Below are positions 10,586-21,517 of a DNA stretch of 64,000 nt, one piece after another. A program made the position numbers and the translations under genes. The stretch covers positions 273,304,916 through 273,368,915 of the forward strand of contig NC_066583.1 in the NCBI RefSeq assembly GCF_024323335.1, read 5' to 3'. Source of the stretch: Lathyrus oleraceus (taxonomy: Eukaryota > Streptophyta > Magnoliopsida > Fabales > Fabaceae). Each line of letters begins with the position of its first letter. The stretch's first letter is position 1. The notes under the pieces were generated by a model, which searched no databases, was not told the DNA's origin, and worked only from the letters and a program-made list of their open reading frames with translations.

Positions 10586-13500
10586 TGGCATGAACCATAC
10601 CAAAATGATAGTCTAAGAGAATGTTAAGCACTTACACCCAACCACATGCCATGCCCAAAGAAACCAGACTTGGAATTAAAAACACTACCAAAGAACCTAA
10701 GATACGAATTCCTAGACACTGAACTCAAAAGACAAGTAAGAGTCAACACTGACTTGGGATAGATGGAAACTGAAAAGTTACTAGATGTCTTAAGAAAATA
10801 TCCAACTGTGTTAGGCTACAGCATCGCGGACCTAAAAGGAATAAGTCCTTCTATCTGTATGCATTGCATTATGCTAGAGGAAGATTGTAAAACCTATAGA
10901 GAACACTAGAGAAGGATCAACCCAATCTTAAGTACTATAGTCAAGGATGAAGTAAAGAAGTTATTAGATGCTGGAATCATATACCCGATATTCGATAGTC
11001 AATGGGTTAGCCCCGTTCATGTAGTACCCAAGAAAGGGGGTGTTACAGTTGTTAAGAACAAGAAGGGCGAATCTATAGCACAAAGAGTTGTACCGGAAGT
11101 AGAATGTGCATCGATTATAGAAAACTAAACAAAGCCACTCGAAAGGATCATTTTCCTCTTCCTTTCATTGATCAAATGCTTGAACGATTGGCTAAGCATT
11201 CCCACTTCTGCTATCTAGACGGTTATTCAGGATTCTTTCAAATTCCTATCCATCCTGACGACCAAGAGAAGACAACCTTCACACGCCCTTATGGTACATT
11301 CGCTTATCGACGAATGCCATTTGGACTATGCAACGCTCCCGCAACATTCCAAAGATGCATGATGTCAATCTTCGCTGACTTTATAGATGAAATTATGGAA
11401 GTCTTTATGGACGATTTTTCTGTTTGTGGGCAGAGCTTCGAAGGATGTCTATCAAACCTTGAAATGGTACTTGAAAGATGCGTAAAGGTGAATCTCATCT
11501 TGAACTGGGAGAAATGCCATTTCATGGTACAACAAGGAATCATGTTAGGACATATAGTATCTGATAAAGGAATTGAAGTAGACAAAGCTAAGATCGAAAT
11601 CATAGAGAATCTTCAACCTCGAAAACCGTATGAGAAATACAAAGCTTTTTAGGACATGCCGGTTTCTACCGACGCTTTATCAAAGATTTCTCGAAAATTA
11701 CCAAACCACTTACTGGTTTATTAATGAAAGACGTTGACTTTATCTTTGATGAGAAATGTTTAACAGCGTTTGAGCAATTAAAAACATATTTAATCACCGC
11801 ACCTATCATGCAACCACCTGACTGGAGATTACCTTTCGAAATCTTGTGTGATGCGAGTGATTATGCCATAGGCGCAGTGCTAGGACAAAGAAAGGATAAA
11901 AAACTTCATGTTATCTACTACACAAGTAGAACATTAGATCCTGCCCAAATGAACTATGCCACCACTGAAAAGGAACTTCTAGCCGTTGTGTTCGCTTTAG
12001 ACAAATTCCGTTCCTACTTAGTAGGAGCGAAAATCATTATCTATACTAACCACATCGCCATTAGATATTTGCTAAGTAAGAAGGATTCCAAACCAAGACT
12101 CTTAAGATGGATCCTACTCTTACAAGAATTTGACTTAGGAATAAAGGATAAGAAGGGTACTGAAAACGTAGTAGCAGACCACTTATCACGAATCGAAGGG
12201 GATAAGCCTGAACAAATTCCAATCAATGATGATTTCCCTTACAAACGACTTATAGCCCAAATGGAAAGCGACATGTATGAACTAACCTTAAATGATACCA
12301 AAAATAGAAAAATCCGTGGAAGAAATTCATGCGAATACAACTCTGGCATGGTATGCTGATTTTGTCAACTACCTAGCTGTTGGAGTACTTCCACCAGACC
12401 TATCATACCAACAAAAGAAGAAATTCTTTCATGACCTAAAACAATACTACTGGGATGAACCTCTGCTTTTCAAAAGAGGTACCGGCGATATTTTCCATCG
12501 ATGTGTTCCTGAGGATGAAATAGACGACATAATCTCTCATTGCCATTCCGCCCCCTATGGTGGGCACGCAAGCACATCAAAAACTTATGCTAAGATCTTA
12601 CAATCGAGCCTCTTTTGGCCTACTCTATGGAAAGATGTCCATAATGCAGTTATAAATTACGACCGGTGCCAATGCACTGGTAACGTTTCAAGACGCGATG
12701 AAATGCCACAAACAGGCATCTTAGAAGTGGAAGTCTTTGATGTGTGAGGGATTGACTTCATGGGACCATTCCCGTCTTCTTTTGGTAATAAGTACATACT
12801 CGTAGCTGTCGATTACGTTTTGAAATGGATCGAGACCGTAGCTTCTCCTACAAATGACACACGAGTAGTGATTAAGTTGTTCGAGAACATAATCTTTCCT
12901 AGATTTGGTGTGCCAAAACTAGTCATTAGTGACGGTGGCTCCCATTTCATATCGAATATCTTTGGAAAACTTCTTCTGAAGTATGGAGTCCGACACCGTG
13001 TAGCAACACCTTATCACCCACAAACCAGTGGGTAAGTCGAGGTTTCGAATAGAGAAATCAAACAAATTCTAGAAAAGACTGTCGAAATATCTAGAAAAGA
13101 CTGGTCATCTAAACTAAACAAAGCTCTGTGGGCCTATAGGACAGCCTACAAGACCACAATAGGGACCACACCCTTTAATATAGTCTATGGTAAATCATGT
13201 CATCTCCCTGTGGAATTAGAACACAAAGCTTATTGGGCAATTAAGACCCTAAATCTAAATTATACTTCCGCAGGCGAGAAGCGAAGATATGAGAATGTCC
13301 AAAAAATGGCACAATAAACGTATATCTTGGAAATAGTTTAATGTCGGCGACATAGTGCTACTATTTAATTCGAGACTTAAGCTTTTTCCGACAAAAATTA
13401 AATCTAGGTGGTCAGGCCCTTTCGAAATCACAGAAGTCTTTAAAAGCGGTGCGATAGAAATCAAAGGTCGAAATAGTGAATAGTTTATGGTAAACGGGCA

Positions 13501-13590
13501 GCGATTAAAATATTATCATAGTATTGACAACAAAGACTATTCAAATAGTCTAAGACTTATAGAGCTGCCCGCTCAACCCCAAAACTAGTA
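10586..13590 (+). pseudogene. Cyclops-like pol: RT, RNase H, integrase; frameshifted
   Basis: Continuation of the pol interrupted at 2436. RT (11104-11652) has MCIDYRKLN, the YLDGYSGF block and an F-M-D-D catalytic box at 11407-11418. Frame changes occur near 11090 and 11645. RNase H (11724-12290) has the CDAS block, the TEKELLAVVFALDKF block and VADHLSR. Integrase follows with its HHCC region at about 12530-12675 and catalytic Asp codons in GIDFMGP (12748-12768) and ISDGG (about 12925). A TGA at 12745 and TAA at 13033 interrupt it. The C-terminal part (13036-13590) is recognisable to about 13300 and then loses frame. The enzyme set is the Athila-type pol, not functional here. Confidence 0.85.
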
Positions 13591-13831
13591 TATCATAATG
13601 TTACTGTTGAACTTACGACATTAAACAAAGTGCTTAGTGGGAGACAACCCGCCTCTTTTTAATTTGTTATCTTTGTTTTTAAGCGTTTCCTTTCTTTGAA
13701 TTTTACTTTTATTTTTCTCCCTTTCATTGATTTTATGCAGTAATGTACTTGTTGCTTCTAGTTACTAACTTAGAAACATTGGATACTGATTAACAGGCGA
13801 ATTTATAACTAGTTAGTAACTAACTTTCATC
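13591..13831 (+). other. Spacer between pol and first env-like ORF
   Basis: AT-rich spacer with T-rich runs (13655-13725) just upstream of the next ORF. A splice acceptor for a subgenomic env-like mRNA could lie here (gcag near 13737, cag at 13794), but nothing in the sequence proves splicing. Confidence 0.4.
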
Positions 13832-15061
13832 ATGCAACCAATAGATACAGTTTTCAGAGACAAAGTTCAGAGAAGGCGCTATGATTATTTAGGTCAGAAG
13901 GATATGGCTTTATCCATACATTATGATGGACCTACCATGGATAGGTTAGGTATCCGAAATAACATCTTGTTTATGTTTAACCAGCTAGGATGGGAGAATG
14001 CTGCTATTAAGAGAAGGTTTGTCACATACCGTGAACTCACCCTAGAATTCCTTAGCTCCCTAGTTTACAACCCCGAGCATGGTTACGGACTCAACAAAGG
14101 GTTGATTTCCTTTAGGCTGTTTAGTATGGACTTCACTTATAACCGTGGAAACCTTGCTGACCTCCTAGGATTTCCTAGTGGCCCATTTGTTTTCACTACC
14201 CGCCAGGAGGAATTAATCGATGACATCGACCTATATTACTTTTTGGGTAGTTTAACTGGAGACTACCACCCTAACCCAAACGAGATGCATTCCCAAATGA
14301 CACACAACCCTGTTATCCACTACTTCCATAAAATACTAGCCCACACGCTGTTTGGAAAAGAAGCGAACAACACCATAGTGTCATGAGATGAACTTTTCAT
14401 CTTACTCTGTGTCGACCAAGGTCGACATGTCAATGTTGTGACATTTATGATGGATAGATTCGTTCACCTTGCAAAGAACAATCACACCCCAATCATAATA
14501 GGCGGCCTAGTAACCATGATAGCTGACGCCATTGGACTTAGACACCCACTTTACGAGCATACACCTTTTGGACACATCCGACCCATGGATATTGAATTTT
14601 GCTTCGACCGAAGAATCATAGGAAACCTTGGGCCGGATACTTTTGATTACCTAATTAATAACGAAGTTGTCTAGCTATTTACCTTACCAAACCATGAGAG
14701 AACAAGTGTTCATAACCGAAATAACTGGCTTTATGATTTAGATGAACACCACATTGCTCCACCATCACCTCCTGAGACACTGCCTATATATGAGTATTTA
14801 GATGACCCTATCTCTGTTGATGAATCTGACCCTGAAACCTCTCCAACCTACTATAACCTAGATGAACCGGAACTTCCATCCTATGCAGAAAATCTGACCA
14901 TAAGCCTTACCCGTCTGGATGGTTTCCACACTAACATTACTAATGTGAAAGATGAAATAAAGAGCATGCACCGTGATGTCTTAGGCTTAATGGATGTCAC
15001 CGTCGAACAGTTTGATCACTTGAACCAGGTTGTAGCTGCTTAGGGACAGAACCGTGGCTGA
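13832..15061 (+). pseudogene. Env-like ORF 1 of the Cyclops/Athila-like element
   Basis: A single frame from ATG 13832 with stops at 14384, 14672 and 15041 and a final TGA at 15059. It resembles the extra 3' ORF of Athila elements (putative plant transposon protein / ATHILA ORF family): FL..LVYN, a GF-S-G-P block and YFHKILAHTLFGK. The acidic, proline-rich tail is followed by a heptad-like stretch near 14900-15040. No signal peptide or clear membrane segment is visible, so 'env-like' only names its position after integrase. It is paralogous to 15823-17195. Function unknown. Confidence 0.65.
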
Positions 15062-15629
15062 TTACATCGACCTCTGAACTCTCCTACTCACATTAAAGCA
15101 ATGAGGACACATCTATGTTTTAGTGTGGGGAGGGAGCACTTTTATTGCTATTATTTCTTTTAATGTTACATTTAACTTTAGTCTTTTAATTTAATTTAAA
15201 TAGTCTTTTAATTTAATTTAAATAACATTGTTATTTCTTTTTGCTTCTACAATAAATTTAATTTACCTCCGTCAGTTTATTTTTTACTGCTGTTTATTCC
15301 ATACTGCTTTTATTTTATTTTATACTGCTGCCGTACTGTGTTTCTGCTATCGTTACTACTGTGTTACTGCTGTTAAAATTCTTATACTTTTTGGTCTTTT
15401 TGCAAAAATTGTGACCGTTGCATGTGACGACCGTTGCATGTGACGACCGTCACATGTAGTGTTACGGCCGACACAGAGGCATGACGCCCGTCACAGATAC
15501 GCCACGCATGTCACACATTAAGTACATGACTGTTACACACGACCGTTGCATATGACCGTTACGCAAGACCGTTACGTGTGACGACCGTAACAACCCTGTG
15601 ACAATCGCCACGGATCCAGAAGGCGCGCC
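15062..15629 (+). promoter_or_regulatory. Inter-env region with GACCGT palindrome cluster
   Basis: The segment opens with aatgaggacacat...gtgtgggga, a motif that recurs after ORF 2 at 17236-17270. A T-rich stretch follows, then (15408-15605) many copies of tgacgaccgt, gaccgttgcatgtgac and gaccgttacg, including the perfect dyad GTGACGACCGTCAC at 15438-15451. The same dyad cluster lies upstream of the TATA box in the element's own LTR. TGACG cores could bind bZIP factors. I infer an internal promoter for ORF 2. Confidence 0.55.
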
Positions 15630-15637
15630 TATAAAAA
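15630..15637 (+). promoter_or_regulatory. TATA box candidate upstream of env-like ORF 2
   Basis: TATAAAAA directly follows the palindrome cluster and lies 186 bases before the ORF 2 ATG. The downstream leader is CT-rich, as in plant transcription starts. Confidence 0.5.
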
Positions 15638-15822
15638 CAGACACAATTCCTTTCTTCTTCCTCATCTAATCATTCTATTTTCCTTAACCATCCTACTCAC
15701 ACCACTCTTTTCTCCATTAGCCCTTTCATCACATCCTTTTAAGCGAGAAACGTGTGAGTACCTTATAACTCACGAAATACATCTCTCCCACCAAAACCTA
15801 TATTTTCAAATTCGCACACTAA

Positions 15823-17195
15823 ATGGCCCGTCAAGAGAAAGCTGCTCCCGACCTCTCAAATAACATATTCAGAGAAGGAGAAGCCGGCGAGCGACAGAGA
15901 GACAACTACCTCAGGTTCTATCAACGTTCAGTCCAAGCTACAAGGTATGTTGATAACGACTGTCTGATGGAGTTGGGACTTTCAGATGGCGTATAATAGA
16001 TGTTGGACAACTCTAGTTTGACGCAGCTTTGCACCAACCCGCAACCAACTTTTGAGGCGATGACCATGGAATTCTGGAGTTCATTCTCCTATATTACCCC
16101 TCCTGGTGCAACTCATTTTTCACTGGAGCCGCCACATTTAGAATGTTCAGTATCGAGTATTCCCTGAACCAAACTCAAATAGCGGGAATACTTGGCTTCC
16201 GACATGGAGAGGGTGTTTACTGTTGTATCCCTGATGGATGGTCAGAAATAGAATTTGGAGTTTCGCATAGCCTTACCAACATGAACGTCACAAGCTGGGA
16301 TATGCTCAACGCAACATACATCCACAACCAAGCTATAAGATATTTCTACCGAGTCTTTGGGCACACAGTTTTTGGAAGAGTCAACAATCACAAGGTAAAC
16401 TCTAAGGAGCTCTTCTTTATTCACTATGTGTTCACCCCGGTGGCATTCAATGCCACCCCATTCTTGTTGGCCAACATCCAGGCTGCATGCATGAGAGGCA
16501 GCACGACGTTCTGTTTTGGATGAATCATCACCTCCATAGCATTAGGCCTGAATCTGGGGGATATGCTTGCCAACTTGCCTTCCTTTCCAGACGAGTTCCT
16601 CAACATCGACTATTGACGTTCCTCACACCTCATCAAGGCCAGAGACGATGGGAAGTACCATCATATGGTTAGGAACAAGATAGTTCGAAGCATCATTATG
16701 CCCAACAGGAACCGTACAGATCCGCAGAATATGGTGAATTGGATTTTTGATCTGAACGCTCCCGATCCCAATGAAGGAGATCCTAATAATGGAGCAGATG
16801 AAGTCGAAGAGGAACTTGATCGAGAAATGCCACAGCCACCTCCTGAGTATGCTGCAGAGATATCTTCCCGAGGCCAACGAAGAAATGAGCGATGACCCGC
16901 CACCATGGAAGACATCTACGCTGAGATGTTACGATACAACCAGAGGATGGAGGAACGCCAGACAGAAATGATGAAAACGATCCAGCAGATACAAAGGGAT
17001 CATCATGAGTATGTGAACTGGCACGACCAGGGGATGGCGGAACTTTCCGAAGAGATGAGTTCCCTGACACATCGCGTTGATGCCATCTAGGAGTACATTC
17101 AGCATGTGGGGTTGGATCCTACCCATCGTGGTAGAAGTGAGCGTGCACGAGCAAGAGTTAGAGCGTGCAGAGCCCAACGTCGTGATGACGAGTAG
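15823..17195 (+). pseudogene. Env-like ORF 2 of the Cyclops/Athila-like element
   Basis: ATG at 15823; the frame is open to two adjacent stops (tataatag, about 15994-15999), shifts near 16140, then stays in one frame to TAG 17193 with stops at 16521, about 16613, 16893 and 17088. The block YFYRVFGHTVFGR aligns with YFHKILAHTLFGK of ORF 1, and both ORFs end in a charged, coiled-coil-like tail (here EMLRYNQRMEERQTEMMKTI). It belongs to the Athila ORF family and is as damaged as ORF 1. Whether it is structural, env-like or something else is not known. Confidence 0.65.
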
Positions 17196-18189
17196 TGATC
17201 TTCATGTTTCTTCCCTTTTCATTCTTTATATTGTCGCATTGAGGACAATGCTTTGTTTAAATGTGGGAGGAAATCCTTGTCTTTCCTTTACTTGTTTCTA
17301 TTTTTAGTCATAATAATTTTTTTTTTGTCTTTATCTAATCGTTCATTCATTTATATCTAATTTTCCATAACAAAATTTTTGTTTTTAAGTTAAATGCATA
17401 CCCTACGAGTATATAGGTTGCCTTACAGAGGTTCTGTTAGGAAACTGAGAAAAATCTAACAAGATTGATACCGTCCTGACACCTTAGATCTCTCACTTTT
17501 ACGAGATCAGTTTGAATACCCATTATACCGATACCTAAAGTCACCATTCTAGATTAACCCCTAGTAGTTTATACTAGCAGTCAACACCGTCTTAAACACA
17601 GACTATGTGAAGAGCTGATGAATATAAGTGATTGATGCCTACGAATTAAGAAGATCCTTCATACTTTTGCTATCGAGAAATTGAAAAATGCACCATACAA
17701 ACGGTTGCAAGATGTACAAAATGAAGGAACAGAAAAACCCAGCTGGTTGGTTCAGAGGTACCTGGTGCTGGACTCGGTAGGGAGATCCATGGTTCGATCC
17801 CCCACAACCTTCAAATGGGATATATAAAGGGTTACCACACTAGTGTACCAGACCCCGTGCTAAACAAGGATCAAAGTCACTAACCGGCTACTTCACTAAG
17901 TGCATGTAAGGGCAAAGGGCTTAATGTGATTGTGCTAGAATAAAACCGGGTGAAATAGGAACGAGAAGCATTAGGTTGAGCTATAATAGCATGATTCGAA
18001 CTGGTTTGTATCAAAGGAGAGATCTACGTTAATACTTATTGCTTGTGTCGTTATTGCATCTTTAGTGTTTTACTTGAGTATCTGTCGTCTTAACGAAGTA
18101 CCTAACAACCAGGCACAAATTGGAAATGTGTTATGTATTCGCGTTTAACCAGTGTTTTCAAATGTTATTTGCTTGAGGACAAGCAAAGA
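17196..18189 (+). other. 3' untranslated region of the Cyclops-like element
   Basis: It begins with cattgaggacaatg...aaatgtgggagg (17236-17270), a phrase I know from Athila 3' regions. The rest has no open frame. It contains a tRNA-like segment (17741-17815) and ends with ttgcttgaggacaagcaa, a near-perfect inverted repeat (18170-18187), just before the PPT. Confidence 0.6.
17741..17815 (+). repeat. tRNA-like / SINE-like segment with A and B boxes
   Basis: ggttcagagg (17749-17758) resembles a pol III A box, and ggttcgatcc (17791-17800) matches the B box. They start 42 bases apart, as in a tRNA. Stems of a cloverleaf are not convincingly conserved and no anticodon can be read. A degenerate SINE head or tRNA relic captured in the 3' UTR is the best reading. 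Confidence 0.4.
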
Positions 18190-18207
18190 TTCAAGTTTAC
18201 GGGAGTT
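18188..18207 (+). promoter_or_regulatory. Polypurine tract region of the Cyclops-like element
   Basis: gattcaagtttacgggagtt directly precedes the LTR start TGATAA at 18208. The purine run is short (gggag), but the context (ttgaggacaagcaa...caagttt) recurs in the Athila-like fragment at 33930-33882 on the other strand. Confidence 0.65.
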
Positions 18208-18420
18208 TGATAATGCGAAAATACATCGTATATTTGCCTTGATTTACACTCAAAATCGTACCACTTTCATTTATATTCCGATTATTCCGCAAGTGTTCGA
18301 GTTATTTTTGCAGGTATTTTAATTCCCATGCTTAAATGAGCAAAGTATAGAAAAGGAAGGAAAAGAAGAAGAAACAGAAGAGAAAACAACAGAAATGCAG
18401 AGAATACAAATTATGTGCAT

Positions 18421-18500
18421 GTGACGACCGTCACAAAGCCTGTCACGACCATCACGCCCTGGGTGTCACGACCGTCACAGGCCCATCACGACTGTCACAA
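18421..18500 (+). promoter_or_regulatory. GTGACGACCGTCAC palindrome cluster in LTR U3
   Basis: Four imperfect to perfect dyads in 80 bases: gtgacgaccgtcac (18421), gtcacgaccatcac (18441), gtcacgaccgtcac (18465) and atcacgactgtcac (18485). TGACG/CGTCA half-sites are bZIP-like. The cluster lies upstream of the TATA box, as expected for enhancer elements. Confidence 0.6.
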
Positions 18501-18640
18501 GGCCAAAATCAGTGCATTGAATCTGTCAACAGAAGTGATCCATACGGCCCTTATTTCTCGTTCCTCAGCCACTTTCCCGGGGATTTCTCACTCAACCAAG
18601 TTACCCTTATTTCTCTCAACTGCCAAGACCAAATGAAGAA

Positions 18641-18647
18641 TATAAAT
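18641..18647 (+). promoter_or_regulatory. TATA box candidate of the Cyclops-like LTR
   Basis: TATAAAT follows the palindrome cluster and precedes a CT-rich stretch, so U3 would be about 465 bases. Confidence 0.5.
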
Positions 18648-19805
18648 GGATGGAAGTTGTAAACCTACGGACACACTTAATTTTCCTCTCCAAAGCCAGC
18701 TTTCAAGACCTTTCTCTGCATTTTATTTTTCCACAGCAATTCTGTTTTTCTTTTATTTTTCTTCAGCAACATTGTTTTCTTTTACCGTTTAGAGCTTTGA
18801 TTTTCCCTTTCCCTTTCCGTTTTTCATTTAGCCAAAGTAGTAGTTTCCTACACTAGAGAACTACTGCAAATTTATTTAATTTAGTTTAAGCAATTATTTC
18901 GAAGAAGCGGAATTCTACCGACCTGTGGAGGACTGCTCAAGTACTTCAAGATTCGGCATATTCTATTAGTCCAATCTCCAGGTTTTTATTCAATTATTAT
19001 TGTTATTGCTTGGTTATTATTATAATCATGTTTGTTGTATTATTGATCTGTTTATGCTCGTCTGTGTTTGCGTTATTTAACATGTCCGACTAAACTACCG
19101 GTATCAGTATGTAAACCATTTAATTAGACGGGATTTAATAATAATCGGTGTAAAACTTCTTTTCTCAAACAATCTTTTTGACTGTGGTTTTTAATTTAAA
19201 TTTAATTAACTTTGTCACAAGAGTGAGAAGCTATTTAATACGATTTTGCCATGAGAGTGGAAAATTAACTAAGGTGAGAACCGGCAATCGCGAGAGCGTG
19301 AGGGTCGAACTGGATAGTAAAAACTAGGCATTGATTTTAAAAACAGCGAGAGCACTTTAAAAGCAATTATAACTTATTTATTTTCAAAAAGTATTTTTAA
19401 CTTCAAATGGGACAGCGAGAGCGTACATTCTGACTTAAAGGTATAGTCCGAATCAACAATCACGAGAGTGTGAGATAAAGCCTTTTAAATAAGTATTTTC
19501 TATTGAAAGATATTTGGTACTTAAATCATACACCGGTGACTTATCGAATCCCTGACGATTAATGCGTTGCATACTGATATCCTCCTATTAATATTTTCTT
19601 AATACTTAACTTCCCTTAGATTTAATTTTCTTCAACCAAACATATGAAAATCATTTCCTTAGCTAAACATAGTAACGTCGGTAGCATTAGTTTGACCATC
19701 GGTCCCTATGGGTTCGATATCTTTTAAAACTAAAACGACTAGACTGTGCACTTGCAGTCAAGTACCCGATAGACTATATTCTATATACAGTCACGAGACG
19801 TATCA

Positions 19806-20141
19806 AATTCTCTCCCTTATATTGCTAATGTTTTATTACTTGAAAGATTAATGCATAACTTATTATCCATAAGTAAATTAAGTGACAATGGTTATGATAT
19901 AATCTTTAATCAAAAGTATTGTAGAGCTAATAGTCAAAACAATGGCTCTATCATTTTCAATGGCAAGAGGAAAAATAACATTTATAAAGTAAGACTTTAT
20001 GATCTTAAAAATCCAAATGTAAAATGTCTTATGTCTGTGAATGAAGAGAAATGGGCATGTCATAAATGATTGAATCATGATAGCATGACGAGGATTTCTC
20101 AATTAAATAAGCTAAATTTGGCCAGAGGCATTCCTAATCTG
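19806..20141 (+). pseudogene. SIRE-like pre-integrase domain (right half of interrupted copy)
   Basis: It starts with the right TSD copy aattc (19806-19810) and continues the host element. It encodes the GAG-pre-integrase motif HNLLSISKLSDNGYDIIFN and CLMSVNEEKWACHK. A TGA at 20067 interrupts it, after which the frame goes on to GIPNL near 20141. There it passes in frame into a second copy of the gag zinc-knuckle region. Confidence 0.8.
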
Positions 20142-21517
20142 AAGTTGAGAGGTTCCAAAAGGACAGGTGGACGCTATGAGTCTACTTCCAGAGTGAAGAA
20201 GTCAGGTGTTGGAAAAGAAGTTATCCGCTTTGAGTGTAAGGATCCAGGTCAATACAAGACTGAATGTCCCAAGCTGAAGAAAGATAAACCAAGGAAGAAA
20301 AAACTTCAGAGGGAAGAAGAAAGGTGTGATGGCTACCTAGGATGATTCATAATCCTTAGAAGATGACTTTAAGGAAGAGCAAGTTAATGTGGAACTGATG
20401 GCCCACACAGAGGCATCTGATGACAAGATTCAATCAAAATAAAAGTTTGAGTCAGACTCTGAAGAGGTATTCCCTAACTTATCTGGTTCTGAATTAGAAT
20501 CTTGTCTTTCTGTAATTCTAGAAAATTATCAGAAGCTTCAGAATAAATACAAGGATCTAAAACAAGTCAATGTATCTGAGTCTGAAGCACATAGTAAGCT
20601 GAAGAAATATTTTTCCACTTTGAATGAAGAGAACTTTAATTTAAAAAATGAAAACTTTGCTCTTCAAAGTAAAAGTTCCAATCTTGAGGAAGAAATTCTT
20701 TCAGAATATTCTTTTGATTCTGAAACTATCATAAAGAAATATCGCAAATCTTTTCAAACATTTTTGGCTTAAACATAGATAGACGCAAGATGGCTTCAAT
20801 GATCTATGAAGTTAACAGAAATGGAAGATTGGGAATTGGTTATGTGCCTAAAGAAACACCCGTTTCAAAAAGTAAGGAAAAACCAAAAGCTCTGAACTCC
20901 CACTTCTCCTATGCTTACACTTAAAATGATTATTCTGCACCAAGACCCAAGTTCTCTAAGAACTCTGGGAGAAATAACAAGAAAGGACCCAAAAATATGT
21001 GGGTATCTAAGGACAAGATAATCTGCGTTGCATACATCCTTAGCATGTCAGGTGAAATACTAGTCACGGTACATAGACTATGGGTTCTCACGACATAAGA
21101 CGAGAAGAAGACATATATTCCAATACCTGGAACTTAAGGCAAGTCGACTTGTGGGTTTCAGAGGTGATCAGATAGGGAAGATCATTGGCTCCATAACAGT
21201 TGGTAGCAGTTCTCTCCCTTCTATTGCTAATGTTTTATTATTTGAAAGATTAATGCATAACATATATCCATAAGTCAATTAAGTGATAATGGTTATGATA
21301 TAATATTCAATCAGAAGCATGACTCTATCATTTTCAATGGCTAGAGGAAAAATAAAATTTATAAAATAAGACTTTATGATCTTAAAAATCATAATGTAAA
21401 TGTCTTATGTCTGTTAATGAAAAGCAATGGGTATGTCATAGACGATTGAGCCATGTTAGCATGAGGAGGATTTTTAATGTAAATAAGCTTAACTTGGTAA
21501 GACGAATTCCTAATCTA
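20142..21517 (+). repeat. Tandem duplication unit 1 of the SIRE-like element (1376 bp)
   Basis: The unit runs from the gag zinc-knuckle region (ECKDPGQYKTEC, His changed to Gln) through a long coiled-coil gag tail (20500-20760) and protease region to pre-integrase. The start aagttgagaggttcc matches 21518, where the cycle restarts. Junctions are in frame. The copy has stops and small indels, for instance in the pre-integrase part around 21310-21400. Confidence 0.85.

Larger units (their letters stand above)
131..19805 (+). mobile_element. Cyclops/Athila-like Ty3/gypsy retrotransposon with nested chromovirus
   Basis: The element runs from TGATA (131) to TATCA (19805) between aattc target duplications. 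Order on the + strand is truncated 5' LTR, gag, protease, [8.1 kb insertion], RT, RNase H, integrase, two env-like ORFs, PPT and a 1598 bp 3' LTR. LTR length, the DLGAS-type protease site and downstream env-like ORFs fit the Athila clade. The pea element Cyclops is the closest family I know of; this is recognition, not a database match. Without the nested insertion the element would be about 11.5 kb. The PBS and gag start are deleted, and gag-pol is closed by many stops and several frameshifts. It is non-autonomous now. Confidence 0.85.
18208..19805 (+). repeat. 3' LTR of the Cyclops-like element, full length
   Basis: 1598 bp from TGATA to TATCA, close to the LTR size I recall for Cyclops. 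Palindromes of the GTGACGACCGTCAC type occupy 18421-18500, about 140-220 bases upstream of the TATA box. Transcribed parts contain repeated cgagagcgt words (19284-19450). The first 217 bases match the truncated 5' LTR. Confidence 0.9.

Noticed and set aside
17741..17815. Functional tRNA gene
   Set aside because: B box is good but the acceptor, anticodon and T stems do not pair convincingly.
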